From Bacteroidales bacterium (GTDB lineage: Bacteria > Bacteroidota > Bacteroidia > Bacteroidales > Salinivirgaceae), in assembly GCA_012519055.1 (NCBI GenBank), contig JAAYQU010000046.1:42388-106387 (forward strand): DNA of 64,000 nucleotides, given 5' to 3'. Of this stretch, positions 28,588 to 37,847 are shown one piece after another (position 1 is the stretch's first letter; every line of letters begins with the position of its first letter). Position numbers and translations under genes: made by a program. The notes beneath the pieces are model-generated. The model was given only the letters and a program-made list of their open reading frames with translations, made no database searches and had not been told where the DNA came from.

Positions 28588-30018
28588 TTATGCCATTTGT
28601 TCTGCTCTACTAGCATCAAGCTTCAAGAAAATAAACAGTAATATGGTAAATACCCACAAGGAGGAACCTCCGTAACTGAAAAATGGCAACGGAATACCTA
28701 TAACGGGTGCAATTCCTATTGTCATACCTATATTTACTGCAACATGGAAAAAGAGAACGCTAAAGACCCCATATCCATATATCCGCCTGAACTTACTCCT
28801 CTGTCTTTCAGCCAGGTATATAATTCGCAACAGTAGAGTAACAAATAAAATAATAACTATAGATGAACCCACAAAACCCCACTCCTCGCCTATTGTGCAA
28901 AAAATAAAATCTGTGCTCTGCTCTGGTACAAAGTCGTATTTTGTCTGTGTTCCTTGTAAAAAGCCTTTCCCCCAGAAACCACCCGAGCCTATAGCGATTT
29001 TCGATTGATTTACGTTATAACCCGCTCCCAAAGGGTCAAAGTTGATACCTAAAACGTGATCTATTCTGTCGCGTTGGTGCGGTTGTAGCACGTTGTCATA
29101 AATGTAGTCAACTGAGTATGAGAACCCTATTAGCATTATTGATACGACCCAAACAGAGAGCAAGTATGTTGAATTTTTTATATACGAGTAATACACTAAA
29201 TATAGAGCTAACAGGAGATGAAATCCTATCATAATCCAGTGTATTTCAATGTTTATGTCGAAAATAAACGTGATTGCAATTGCTGCACCTATTACCATTA
29301 GCATAAAAATCCCCAAATAAACCAGATCTCGTTTTATACTGTATTTTAAATAAGCATATATCCAACATGCAATTAGAACTAAACTTACAACCCAATAAAA
29401 CGGCTTTGTGAGCGCTATAATAAACAAAACGATAGCGAAAAAGGCGATCAATAAAATCCATCCGGGAAGACCTTCACGATAAAGCATAAATACTAGCGAA
29501 GTAAAAACTAATGCCGAACCTGTGTCATTTTGAAGTAATATCAAAATCGTAGGTACAGCAATTATTGTTAAAACGATTAAAAAATTTGGCAATTTCATTA
29601 GTCGTCTTCCAGGTTCGCTTAAAAAATTTGCTATAGCCAAGATTGTAGCAAACTTTGAAAATTCTGCTGGCTGTATCTTAATCTCTCCTATCGCAAACCA
29701 CGAACGTGAGCCACTAATCTCAACTCCAAAAAGAAGAACTGATATAAGTAACAGCATTACTGCCGCATAAATGGGATATGAGAAATAAACATATATCTTA
29801 TTATCAATCAGCAAAATGACAACAATTAATACAATTGCTGCCAAAATCCACAATAGTTGTCGTCCATACTTTTGCGATATATCGAAAATGCTACCAAACT
29901 CTTCGTTATAGACGGCTGCATAAATGTTGAACCACCCCATAATTACTAATATGCCATACAGGGCGACCGTAAACCAATCGAGAGAGTTCCAAATATTAGT
30001 TATTTGTCTTCTGAACAT
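28588..30018 (-). CDS. rodA: SEDS peptidoglycan polymerase RodA
   Basis: RodA polymerises lipid II into glycan strands during elongation, paired with PBP2. The 476-residue product has ten or more membrane segments. Family motifs include IQPAEFSKFATILA, LLQNDTGSALVF (the Asp equivalent to the essential RodA catalytic residue) and SKIAIGSGGFWGKGFLQG. It is about 100 residues longer than E. coli RodA because of extra membrane segments near residues 185-310. Its start overlaps the end of mrdA by 23 bp. Confidence 0.93.
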   Translation of the reverse strand: MFRRQITNIWNSLDWFTVALYGILVIMGWFNIYAAVYNEEFGSIFDISQKYGRQLLWILAAIVLIVVILLIDNKIYVYFSYPIYAAVMLLLISVLLFGVEISGSRSWFAIGEIKIQPAEFSKFATILAIANFLSEPGRRLMKLPNFLIVLTIIAVPTILILLQNDTGSALVFTSLVFMLYREGLPGWILLIAFFAIVLFIIALTKPFYWVVSLVLIACWIYAYLKYSIKRDLVYLGIFMLMVIGAAIAITFIFDINIEIHWIMIGFHLLLALYLVYYSYIKNSTYLLSVWVVSIMLIGFSYSVDYIYDNVLQPHQRDRIDHVLGINFDPLGAGYNVNQSKIAIGSGGFWGKGFLQGTQTKYDFVPEQSTDFIFCTIGEEWGFVGSSIVIILFVTLLLRIIYLAERQRSKFRRIYGYGVFSVLFFHVAVNIGMTIGIAPVIGIPLPFFSYGGSSLWVFTILLFIFLKLDASRAEQMA

Positions 30019-31840
30019 TTATCAAATCTCCTTCTAAAATTCGGTTTTCGAGCCATAGTCTCGACCTACTAATTGAATCACTTAAGTACTTTTCTATAAC
30101 AAGGCTTGCAATGGGTGCCGACCACGTAGCTCCAAAACCTGCATTTTCAACATATACTGCAACTGCAATTTTTGGATCGTCTTTAGGAGCAAACGCAATA
30201 AAAATTGAGTGGTCTTTTCCGTGTGGATTTTGTGCAGTACCAGTTTTACCACATATATCTAACCCGTCAATCCGTGCAATGCGCGCTGTTGTGCCCGCTC
30301 CGCCATTCACAGCCAAATACATTCCTTCAACTACTGGTTTAAAATAAACAGAGTCGATTTTTACATATCGCTTAGTAAGATATTTTTCATCAATTTTCTT
30401 TTGACCCTCAATCTCCTTAATAAAATGTGGAATTATATAGTATCCTCTGTTTGCAACTACACAAGCCACGTTTACAATTTGAAGTGGAGTGGTTAAGATT
30501 TCACCCTGTCCTATACTGTTTGAAACAATATTCAGCGATACCCACTTTTTGTGCCCTTCCCGTCTGTCGTAAAAACTTGTATCAGGAATTAATCCAGGAA
30601 GTTCAAAAGGAAAATCAAGACCAAGTTTCTGATTTAAACCAAATGAAGTAGTCATATCATACCAACGCATATAATTTTCTCTAAAACCGGCTTGCCCATC
30701 TTTATCCAACAAAGTTCTAAAAACGTTACAGTAATATGCATTACAGCTATTTGAAATTGATTCTACAAGTTTTAAGGGTGTATAATGTGTATGACACCCT
30801 AAGAAGAATCTTCCCACGCGGTATCCTGAATAACAATAATACGCTGTGTTTACATTCAATGTTCCCATTTGCTGTCCAACCAAAGCATTTATTATCTTAA
30901 AGGTTGAACCAGGTGGATATTGTGCTTGTAACGCTCGGTTAAACAGCGGTTTAAGTGTATCGGCTTCCAATATTTTATAGTTTGCGCTTCTTTCTCTTCC
31001 GCTAAGAAGGTTTGGATCGAATCCTGGTGCTGAGACCATACAGAGTATCTCTCCAGTCTTAGGTTCTACAGCTATTATAGCTCCTTTTTTATTTATCATT
31101 AAGCTCTCGCCATAATTCTGTAAATCGGTATCGATTGAGATATTTATGTTAAGTCCGGGAACCGCTTGTTTGTCGTTTCTTCCATTATTATATCGTCCTT
31201 TTATGCGGTTATGAACATCGACCATAAAAACCTCTACTCCTTTTTCACCGCGCAATATATGTTCGTACGATTTTTCCAGTCCATTTATACCGATATAGTC
31301 CCCGCTTTTATACAAAGGATCTTGTTTAGTCTGTTGTTCAGTTACTTCGCCAACGTATCCTAACAAATGGGCTGAGTTATGTTCTGGGTATTTCCGCACC
31401 GTCCTTGTTTGTGCATAAAAACCCGGAAATCTGTATAGCTTCTCAGAAAAATTAGCATAATCAACCCTGGATACCTGTTTTAAAAAAATTGACGGTTTAA
31501 AACGACTGTATTTTTTTGCCGTATTTAACTGTGATTCCAGGTATTCCGGAGTAATTTTAAGCATTTCGCATAATCCGGCACTATCAAATGGCTGTAACTG
31601 GCGAGGTACAACCATAATATCATAGACAGGCTCATTGTAAACTAGTAGTCGATTTTTTCTATCGAAAATTAAACCACGGGTTGGATATTGCGTTACAAAT
31701 CGCAGAACATTACTACTGGCATAGTCGCGATATTGTTTTTGAATGGTTTGGATATACAGCAATTGTATTACATAAACCAAAAAAACTGCGATTACTATTC
31801 CTCCAATAATATAAGGACTATATGAATGCTCTTTTTTCAC
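29996..31840 (-). CDS. mrdA: penicillin-binding protein 2 (elongation transpeptidase)
   Basis: This class B PBP crosslinks peptidoglycan with RodA in the elongasome. The 614-residue product has one N-terminal membrane anchor (~12-32) and a pedestal domain. The transpeptidase domain has the nucleophile motif STFK in YPPGSTFKI (~residue 309), the SxN motif in ISNSCNAYYC and KTGTAQNPHG near the C-terminus. It lies between mreD and rodA in the usual order, 15 bp after mreD. Confidence 0.94.
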   Translation of the reverse strand: MKKEHSYSPYIIGGIVIAVFLVYVIQLLYIQTIQKQYRDYASSNVLRFVTQYPTRGLIFDRKNRLLVYNEPVYDIMVVPRQLQPFDSAGLCEMLKITPEYLESQLNTAKKYSRFKPSIFLKQVSRVDYANFSEKLYRFPGFYAQTRTVRKYPEHNSAHLLGYVGEVTEQQTKQDPLYKSGDYIGINGLEKSYEHILRGEKGVEVFMVDVHNRIKGRYNNGRNDKQAVPGLNINISIDTDLQNYGESLMINKKGAIIAVEPKTGEILCMVSAPGFDPNLLSGRERSANYKILEADTLKPLFNRALQAQYPPGSTFKIINALVGQQMGTLNVNTAYYCYSGYRVGRFFLGCHTHYTPLKLVESISNSCNAYYCNVFRTLLDKDGQAGFRENYMRWYDMTTSFGLNQKLGLDFPFELPGLIPDTSFYDRREGHKKWVSLNIVSNSIGQGEILTTPLQIVNVACVVANRGYYIIPHFIKEIEGQKKIDEKYLTKRYVKIDSVYFKPVVEGMYLAVNGGAGTTARIARIDGLDICGKTGTAQNPHGKDHSIFIAFAPKDDPKIAVAVYVENAGFGATWSAPIASLVIEKYLSDSISRSRLWLENRILEGDLINVQKTNN

Positions 31841-31855
31841 ACTAACAGTTAAAAA

Positions 31856-32374
31856 TTATCTCTTTGAGATTTTACCAAATCTCAGGTATTGAAGTAATAT
31901 TGTTAAAGTTATAGTAAATATTCCGCTAAGTATTATCCTGCCAATGGTTCTAAAGAAATTTACCGCATTGAATGATTCCACAAAGAATAAAAACGTATGG
32001 TGTGCAACAATTAAGATTACTACATATCTCAAAAACCAAGATAGTCCCATATCTTTTATACTTGCCTTACTTTCAGTATCATATCCATCACGAGGAGAGA
32101 TATACTTCAATACATATGGACGTATAAAGCCTACAAATACGCATGCCGAAGTGTGCATTCCAGGAGTGCCAACTATTGCATCAAAAACAAATCCCAGTAC
32201 GAACGATAAAATCTGAACTAACCAAGGTGGAGTTTGAATAGGAAGGTATAATATTGCTAAAACATAAATGTAAGGATTAATATAACCGCCTAGTCCAATA
32301 TTATTCAAAATGAAAATTTGAATAATAAGCAAAATAACCGCCTGCAACAATTGCCTGAGGATAATCCTAATCAT
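31856..32374 (-). CDS. mreD: rod shape-determining protein MreD
   Basis: MreD is a small polytopic membrane protein of the elongasome. The 172-residue product has five to six membrane segments and includes the GFVFDAIVGTPGMHT segment typical of Bacteroidetes MreD. Identification rests largely on length, topology and position between mreC and mrdA. Its start overlaps the end of mreC by 8 bp. Confidence 0.88.
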   Translation of the reverse strand: MIRIILRQLLQAVILLIIQIFILNNIGLGGYINPYIYVLAILYLPIQTPPWLVQILSFVLGFVFDAIVGTPGMHTSACVFVGFIRPYVLKYISPRDGYDTESKASIKDMGLSWFLRYVVILIVAHHTFLFFVESFNAVNFFRTIGRIILSGIFTITLTILLQYLRFGKISKR

Positions 32375-33197
32375 TTTCTGTCAAATTTTTAAGGCTATCA
32401 ATTTCGTTTTTGAACAAATTTTTTACAGCATACAAATGTGTAATTGCACCAAAATCTTCAGTTAGTTTAACTTTTATATTAAAAAAACTTAAATCAAGAC
32501 TTTTATCAACGTCAACAGCTGTCCCTATTATAATCCCCTCGGGAAAAATTGATGAATATCCAGATGTTACAATCGTGTCGCCGTTTTTTATTTTTATATG
32601 ATTTGGGATATCGGATAGATAGCAGTATTTGGTATCATTTCCGTCCCATTTCAGAATGCCAAAATGATCTGAAGATTTAAGTTTTGCGCTGATAATAACG
32701 TTTGTGTTCAGAATGCTTGATGCTGTGCTGTAATTCTTTGAAACATGTTGAATAATCCCAACAACTCCTTTCCCTGAAACTAATCCCATTTCGGGCTCTA
32801 TTCCGTGCCTACTTCCTTTATCGATCATCAGCATATTATGCTGTCTGCCAGTACTGTTATACACTATCTTGCAATCAATATACTTCCAATATTGCTCATA
32901 TACAGAATCATATATTTCGCTGAAAGATACTCGATTAGACTTATATGAAGATACTAATGTGTTTTTAATTCTAGCGTTCTCATCTGCAAGCTGTTCGTTG
33001 GCTTTTACTAAGATAAAAAAATCTTTGAATCTTTGAATTCTCTCATTTATGCCTCCGGTAAGAGCAGACGAAGCATTCAAGTATGCCGCTCTGTGGTATG
33101 TGTTATAATTAAACAACATAGCAAAAGCAATAAACTCAAGCGTTAAAAAAAGCAGTAGAGGATAAAACTTGACCAATATTCTAAGTAAATTTCTCAT
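32367..33197 (-). CDS. mreC: rod shape-determining protein MreC
   Basis: MreC is a periplasmic scaffold that activates PBP2/RodA. The 276-residue product has an N-terminal membrane anchor (~12-30) and a coiled coil (~55-85). The beta-barrel domain carries MLMIDKGSRHGIEPEMGLVS and VVGIIQHVSKNYS, the family core. A 165-bp gap to mreB upstream holds no gene that I can recognise and no clear promoter. Confidence 0.93.
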   Translation of the reverse strand: MRNLLRILVKFYPLLLFLTLEFIAFAMLFNYNTYHRAAYLNASSALTGGINERIQRFKDFFILVKANEQLADENARIKNTLVSSYKSNRVSFSEIYDSVYEQYWKYIDCKIVYNSTGRQHNMLMIDKGSRHGIEPEMGLVSGKGVVGIIQHVSKNYSTASSILNTNVIISAKLKSSDHFGILKWDGNDTKYCYLSDIPNHIKIKNGDTIVTSGYSSIFPEGIIIGTAVDVDKSLDLSFFNIKVKLTEDFGAITHLYAVKNLFKNEIDSLKNLTEND

Positions 33198-33362
33198 CTA
33201 TACTTTTTTAATTCTTGGTTAAAATCTATAATTAACACTCTTCCAATTTTGTGCTATCGCTTTGTTGTCTTTATTTACTAAAGTTTACCCTGTTTGATTA
33301 AAGCTCAATGTGTCTAAACTGTTTTGATTTGCAGACAATGAGTTTTTAAATTTATCTATATT

Positions 33363-34385
33363 TTACCGAATAAGAAATTGGAATTTATCAATATTTCTTA
33401 GTGCTATGCCTGTTCCTCGTGCTACCGCATGCAGTGGATCCTCAGCTACATGAAACTCTATTTTTGTTTTCTCAGTAAGCCTTCTATCTAGCCCACGAAG
33501 CAATGCTCCTCCTCCAGTTAAAAATATACCTTTATTAAAAATATCTGCGTAAAGTTCTGGTGGAGTGTGTTCCAATGTTGATAAAATCGCTGCCTCGATT
33601 TTCGAAATACTACGATCAAGACAATGAGCTATTTCCTGATATGAAACCGGAATCTCAACAGGGAGAGCTGTCATTTGATGCGGACCCCTAACCACATAAT
33701 CCGATGGTGGATCTTCTAAATCAGACAACGCACTACCAACTTGAATTTTTATATTTTCTGCAGTCCGCTCTCCAATTTTAATATTATGTTGATGGCGCAT
33801 ATACTCACGAATATCAGCAGTAAAGTCGTCACCCGCAATTCTAATTGAACGGTTACAAACTATACCACCTAATGATGTAACCGCAATCTCAGTTGTTCCT
33901 CCACCTATATCTACAACCATATTTCCTTCGGGTGCTTCAACATCAATACCTATTCCGAGCATGGCAGCCATGGGTTCGTAAATCATAAAAGCTTCGCGTC
34001 CTCCAGCATGTTCGGCACTGTCGCGAACTGCGCGCATTTCTACCTCGGTGCTTCCTGAGGGAATACATACAACTATTCTTAATGCTGGCGAAAAGAGTTT
34101 TTTACGTTTATCAATCATCCTTATCATGCCGCGAATCATCTGTTCTGCTGCATGAAAATCGGCTATAACTCCATCGCGCAATGGTCTGACTGTCTGAATA
34201 TCTTCGTGTGTCTTTCCTTCCATTTGCATTGCTTTTTCGCCAATAGCCACAAGTTTTCCTGTTAGCTTCTCTATTGCAACAATCGAAGGCTGATCGACAA
34301 CAACTTTATCATTATGTACAATGATGGTGTTTGCAGTACCCAAATCAATTGCAATTTCTTGTGTTAAAAATGAAAATAATCCCAT
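33363..34385 (-). CDS. mreB: actin-like cell-shape protein MreB
   Basis: MreB polymerises under the inner membrane and directs elongasome movement. The 340-residue product has actin-fold nucleotide motifs: phosphate-1 IDLGTANTII, phosphate-2 VVDIGGGTTEIAV (~160) and the adenosine motif LTGGGALLRGLDR (~290). The N-terminal MGLFSFL helix can bind membrane. It is 15 bp downstream of purH and upstream of mreC. Confidence 0.96.
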   Translation of the reverse strand: MGLFSFLTQEIAIDLGTANTIIVHNDKVVVDQPSIVAIEKLTGKLVAIGEKAMQMEGKTHEDIQTVRPLRDGVIADFHAAEQMIRGMIRMIDKRKKLFSPALRIVVCIPSGSTEVEMRAVRDSAEHAGGREAFMIYEPMAAMLGIGIDVEAPEGNMVVDIGGGTTEIAVTSLGGIVCNRSIRIAGDDFTADIREYMRHQHNIKIGERTAENIKIQVGSALSDLEDPPSDYVVRGPHQMTALPVEIPVSYQEIAHCLDRSISKIEAAILSTLEHTPPELYADIFNKGIFLTGGGALLRGLDRRLTEKTKIEFHVAEDPLHAVARGTGIALRNIDKFQFLIR

Positions 34386-34400
34386 GTAATTCTATGTTAT

Positions 34401-35921
34401 TTAATGCTTAAAATGTCTTATTCCTGTCATTATCATACTCATATCGTGGTTGTTGCAATAATCAACCGATTCTTGGTCTTTTATGCTACCACCTGGCTGA
34501 ATCACTGCTTTTATACCCTCTTTGCACGCAATTTCGACCGAATCGGCAAAAGGGAAAAAGGCATCAGAAGCCATGACTGCTCCCTGTAAATCAAGTCCAA
34601 ACGATTTTGCCTTATCGATAGCCTGTTTTAAGGCATCAACACGCGATGTCTGCCCTGTTCCACTTCCTATAAGTTGTTTATTATGAGCTAAAACAATTGT
34701 ATTTGATTTTGTGTGTTTTACAATTTTATTGGCAAACAGTAAGTCGGAAATTTCACTTTCCGATGGTTGTTTGTTCGATACAACTTTCCAACTGTTTCTA
34801 CTAGTAATCACTCTGTCTTTCTCTTGAACAAGCACACCGTTAAGGGCTGTTCTAAATTGCCATTGAGGTAATTTGCATGGCTTGCGTTTCATCAGTATCC
34901 GCTTTGATTTCTTGATAAGAAGTTCAAGTGCCGCCTCAGAATATTCGGGTGCTATAAGTACCTCATAAAAGAGTTTGTCAATCTCTTTTGCGGTATCTAA
35001 ATCAATTTTTTGATTTGTAATTATAATGCCCCCAAATGCCGAAACGGGGTCACCTGCCAAAGCATCTTTCCATGCTTCTAAAAGTGTATTGCGAACTGCA
35101 ACGCCACAAGCGTTATTGTGTTTTAAAATTGCTATAACATTCTCTGTTTCAGCAAACTCATCTATCAAACTAACAGCTGCATCAATATCAAGGATGTTGT
35201 TGTATGAAATTTCTTTACCTCCGAAGATTTCAAACATTTCCGCCAACTTTCCATAAAAGAAGCCTTTTTGATGTGGATTTTCGCCATATCTTAAGGTCTT
35301 ATGCTCCATTACGCTTACTTTAAGGCTCTCCTGATAATCGCCACCAAAATAGTTCCATATCTGAGTATCGTAATGTGAAGATGTCATAAATGCCTCTTTG
35401 GCAAATAGTTGTCGCTCTTCTTCAGTAGTGTAGCCTTTTTTAATTACTTCTAGAGCTCTTTGATATTGATTTTTATTACTAACAATCAAAACCGATTTAT
35501 AGTTTTTAGCCGCAGCACGAATTAAAGAGATACCACCAATATCAATTTTCTCGATTATATCTGCGTGTGACGCACCATTTTTTACGGTATCTTCAAAAGG
35601 ATACAGATCGACAATAACAAGGTCGATAGCTTCAATCTCATAAAACTTCATCTCCTCCTGATCCTCTATTTCATCGACTCTACCCAAAATACCCCCAAAG
35701 ATTTTTGGGTGTAACGTTTTAACACGTCCTCCTAAAATTGAAGGATAGTCGGTAAGCTTTTCAACTGACGTTACTTTATATCCCTGACTTTTAATAAATT
35801 GACTTGTGCCTCCTGTTGAAATAAAATTACAACCAATCTCGTCTAATAATCTTAAAATAGGCTCTAGACCCTCCTTATTGAAAACTGAAATTAGCGCAGT
35901 TTTTATTTTTCTATTTTGCAT
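34401..35921 (-). CDS. purH: bifunctional AICAR transformylase / IMP cyclohydrolase
   Basis: PurH performs the last two steps of IMP synthesis. The 506-residue length fits. The N-terminal IMP cyclohydrolase part (1-~195) begins with KTALISVFNKEGLEPI and contains STGGTSQFI and GGRVKTLHPKI. The C-terminal transformylase has the catalytic Lys-His pair in ILKHNNACGVA and GSGTGQTSRVDALKQAI near the end. It heads the run into mreB and the elongasome genes, with only 15 bp before mreB, so the two probably share a transcript. Confidence 0.96.
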   Translation of the reverse strand: MQNRKIKTALISVFNKEGLEPILRLLDEIGCNFISTGGTSQFIKSQGYKVTSVEKLTDYPSILGGRVKTLHPKIFGGILGRVDEIEDQEEMKFYEIEAIDLVIVDLYPFEDTVKNGASHADIIEKIDIGGISLIRAAAKNYKSVLIVSNKNQYQRALEVIKKGYTTEEERQLFAKEAFMTSSHYDTQIWNYFGGDYQESLKVSVMEHKTLRYGENPHQKGFFYGKLAEMFEIFGGKEISYNNILDIDAAVSLIDEFAETENVIAILKHNNACGVAVRNTLLEAWKDALAGDPVSAFGGIIITNQKIDLDTAKEIDKLFYEVLIAPEYSEAALELLIKKSKRILMKRKPCKLPQWQFRTALNGVLVQEKDRVITSRNSWKVVSNKQPSESEISDLLFANKIVKHTKSNTIVLAHNKQLIGSGTGQTSRVDALKQAIDKAKSFGLDLQGAVMASDAFFPFADSVEIACKEGIKAVIQPGGSIKDQESVDYCNNHDMSMIMTGIRHFKH

Positions 35922-35967
35922 TTGATTGGTGATTTTGCAGCTAAAGTAATGCTTTATTTTCAGGTCA

Positions 35968-35998
35968 CAAAAATAGCAGAAAACATTTTCAGTTACAA
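35968..35998 (-). promoter_or_regulatory. promoter of purH (and possibly the mre genes)
   Basis: Minus strand: a TTG core (35996-35998), 20 nt spacer, TATTTTTG (35968-35975) matching TAnnTTTG. The leader would be about 40 nt. Confidence 0.5.
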
Positions 35999-36113
35999 CG
36001 TTTTGATTTATTTATTTAATACATCTGTAACTCGTTGATTAACGAGATAAAAATTCAAACTTAATAATTTTAGGTATAATGTTCAAAAGTAATGATTTTT
36101 TGAGAATCAGGGA

Positions 36114-37673
36114 TTAACATGGATTTACATTTTTGTTATAAAGCTTGGATTTTCTTTTATTTTTTAAACTTTCACTCATTCCAATCTTTTTTATTTTGCA
36201 ATCAATCCAAGAAAAGTAATCAAAATATTGCAAAGCTTTCAACTCTTGATTATCTTTTATGGTTGTTCGTAAGTCGGTCTTTAATTTTTTCAGATCATTC
36301 TCCAAAAGTTCGTCTTTCGAAATAACATTCTTTAAAAAACTAAAGAATAACAACTCAAATTTAAACATTCTGTTTCTCGTTGTAAAAAAACGTAAGTTTG
36401 AATTATTAATATACTCTATTTGATCGTAGTTATTTAGTTCATAATGAATTAACAAGTTTAGGACACGTGCGAAGCAAAAAATATCAATCGGTTCTCTCTG
36501 TTCGGTAATATTTAGCACATTGTTTATCCACCAAAGTGCATTTGAATATTCCTCTAAAATAAAATAAGTGTATGAAATGGTGTACAAGAGAAAAATTTTG
36601 TATCTAGTTGTAGGTAAAGAGAGTAATAAATCTTGTTGGTTTTTAAGTTCATTTATTAATGTTTTTGCTTTTTCAAATTCACAAGATTCTTTGTATAACT
36701 CTAATTCTAGATAATTGGAACGAACGAAAATAGTTTCTTTAAGATTTATTGTTAAATCATTTGGAAGATTATAAAAGCTGATTACATTTTTGAGTTTATT
36801 AAGCGCAGGATAACATTGTTCAAAAAGTCCAATCTGAGTGCAGGTATATATGTAGTTATTTAGCGCAGCTATGTAGTGAATAGGAGATTTTATTATTTGA
36901 GTTGGATTAGCTTCGAGTAGCTCTACGACCTGTTTACAATAATTATGACTTTTAACAATATTGCCTTTGTTCAAATAGTAATATGCATTTATGTGGTAAA
37001 GCATCATCCTTGAAAAAAAAGAATCAGCTATTTTTTCATTTTTAATATATGAGTTATTCATAATTTTCTCATATTTTTCTAATTCTGAATCACTACGAAT
37101 CGGGGTACCTTCATTATTCAAAATAAGAATTTCATAAAAAAGTTGTCTGTAGATACTTTTGTTTTTGAGAATTTTTAGTTTTTCAATTTCATCTTTATAG
37201 TCGCTTATGAGATATTTTTTCAAATCGGATGTTTTTGTGGTAATAAAAGCTATTTTGCTTTTCCATTCTAGTATTTCAATAACACCAATATAATATAAAT
37301 TATCCTGAGCTATTTTTTCTGCTTTTTCGAGAAAATATACACACTGATCGTATAGACCTTTATGATACAAAATCTCAACAAATCTTAGCAATTCTTTTAT
37401 TTTTGATTCTTCTGAAATTTCTGCGTGGTAAACAGTAAGACTTCTTAATATTAACTTATGAAGTAGATTTTTTGTTACATGCAATTGAGAGATGAAATTT
37501 TCTTTTGAAAACTTCTCTTTCACAATTTCATCCTTGTACTCTTCTAACTTAGCTATGAAATCAAAAAGTTTTACATAATTACTGTTTTTTCTATTGTTTG
37601 ATGCAAATATTTTAAAATATCTTTTTTCTTGTTTCGACATTGATTTTATTAAACAAAATAATTTGTCTGACAT
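36114..37673 (-). CDS. large helical protein of unknown function
   Basis: I do not recognise a characterised family. The 519-residue product opens MSDKLFCLIKSMSKQEKRYFK and is Lys/Glu/Asn-rich. It is almost entirely helical, with repeating ~35-residue helix pairs like a degenerate TPR or alpha-solenoid (for example DQCVYFLEKAEKIAQ and EYSNALWWINNVLN). No signal peptide or membrane segment is seen, so a cytosolic scaffold or regulator is plausible. Its AT content is above that of its neighbours. It is monocistronic and divergent from the phospholipase-like gene. Confidence 0.75.
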   Translation of the reverse strand: MSDKLFCLIKSMSKQEKRYFKIFASNNRKNSNYVKLFDFIAKLEEYKDEIVKEKFSKENFISQLHVTKNLLHKLILRSLTVYHAEISEESKIKELLRFVEILYHKGLYDQCVYFLEKAEKIAQDNLYYIGVIEILEWKSKIAFITTKTSDLKKYLISDYKDEIEKLKILKNKSIYRQLFYEILILNNEGTPIRSDSELEKYEKIMNNSYIKNEKIADSFFSRMMLYHINAYYYLNKGNIVKSHNYCKQVVELLEANPTQIIKSPIHYIAALNNYIYTCTQIGLFEQCYPALNKLKNVISFYNLPNDLTINLKETIFVRSNYLELELYKESCEFEKAKTLINELKNQQDLLLSLPTTRYKIFLLYTISYTYFILEEYSNALWWINNVLNITEQREPIDIFCFARVLNLLIHYELNNYDQIEYINNSNLRFFTTRNRMFKFELLFFSFLKNVISKDELLENDLKKLKTDLRTTIKDNQELKALQYFDYFSWIDCKIKKIGMSESLKNKRKSKLYNKNVNPC

Positions 37674-37701
37674 ATGTTGGAAATTTAAGTTTTAATCCTA
37701 A

Positions 37702-37709
37702 CAAAGATA
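37702..37709 (-). promoter_or_regulatory. -7 promoter element of the helical-protein gene
   Basis: TATCTTTG on the minus strand matches TAnnTTTG, 29 bp before the ATG. No good -33 element is seen. Confidence 0.45.
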
Positions 37710-37783
37710 AGTAACATATTTATTATTAAAGTATATAATGTTAGCAAATCTAATTTGGAAGTTTACATTTTATCGAAAGTTGA

Positions 37784-37815
37784 TTTGAAATTAAATCAGT
37801 TGAGTTTTACTTTGG
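37784..37815 (+). promoter_or_regulatory. promoter of the phospholipase C-like gene
   Basis: TTTG (37784-37787), 20 nt spacer, TACTTTGG (37808-37815). The -33 is exact and the -7 has one mismatch. The leader would be about 27 nt. Confidence 0.5.
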
Positions 37816-37847
37816 TGCAGATTTTATAAACATAAAAATTAGAAAAC

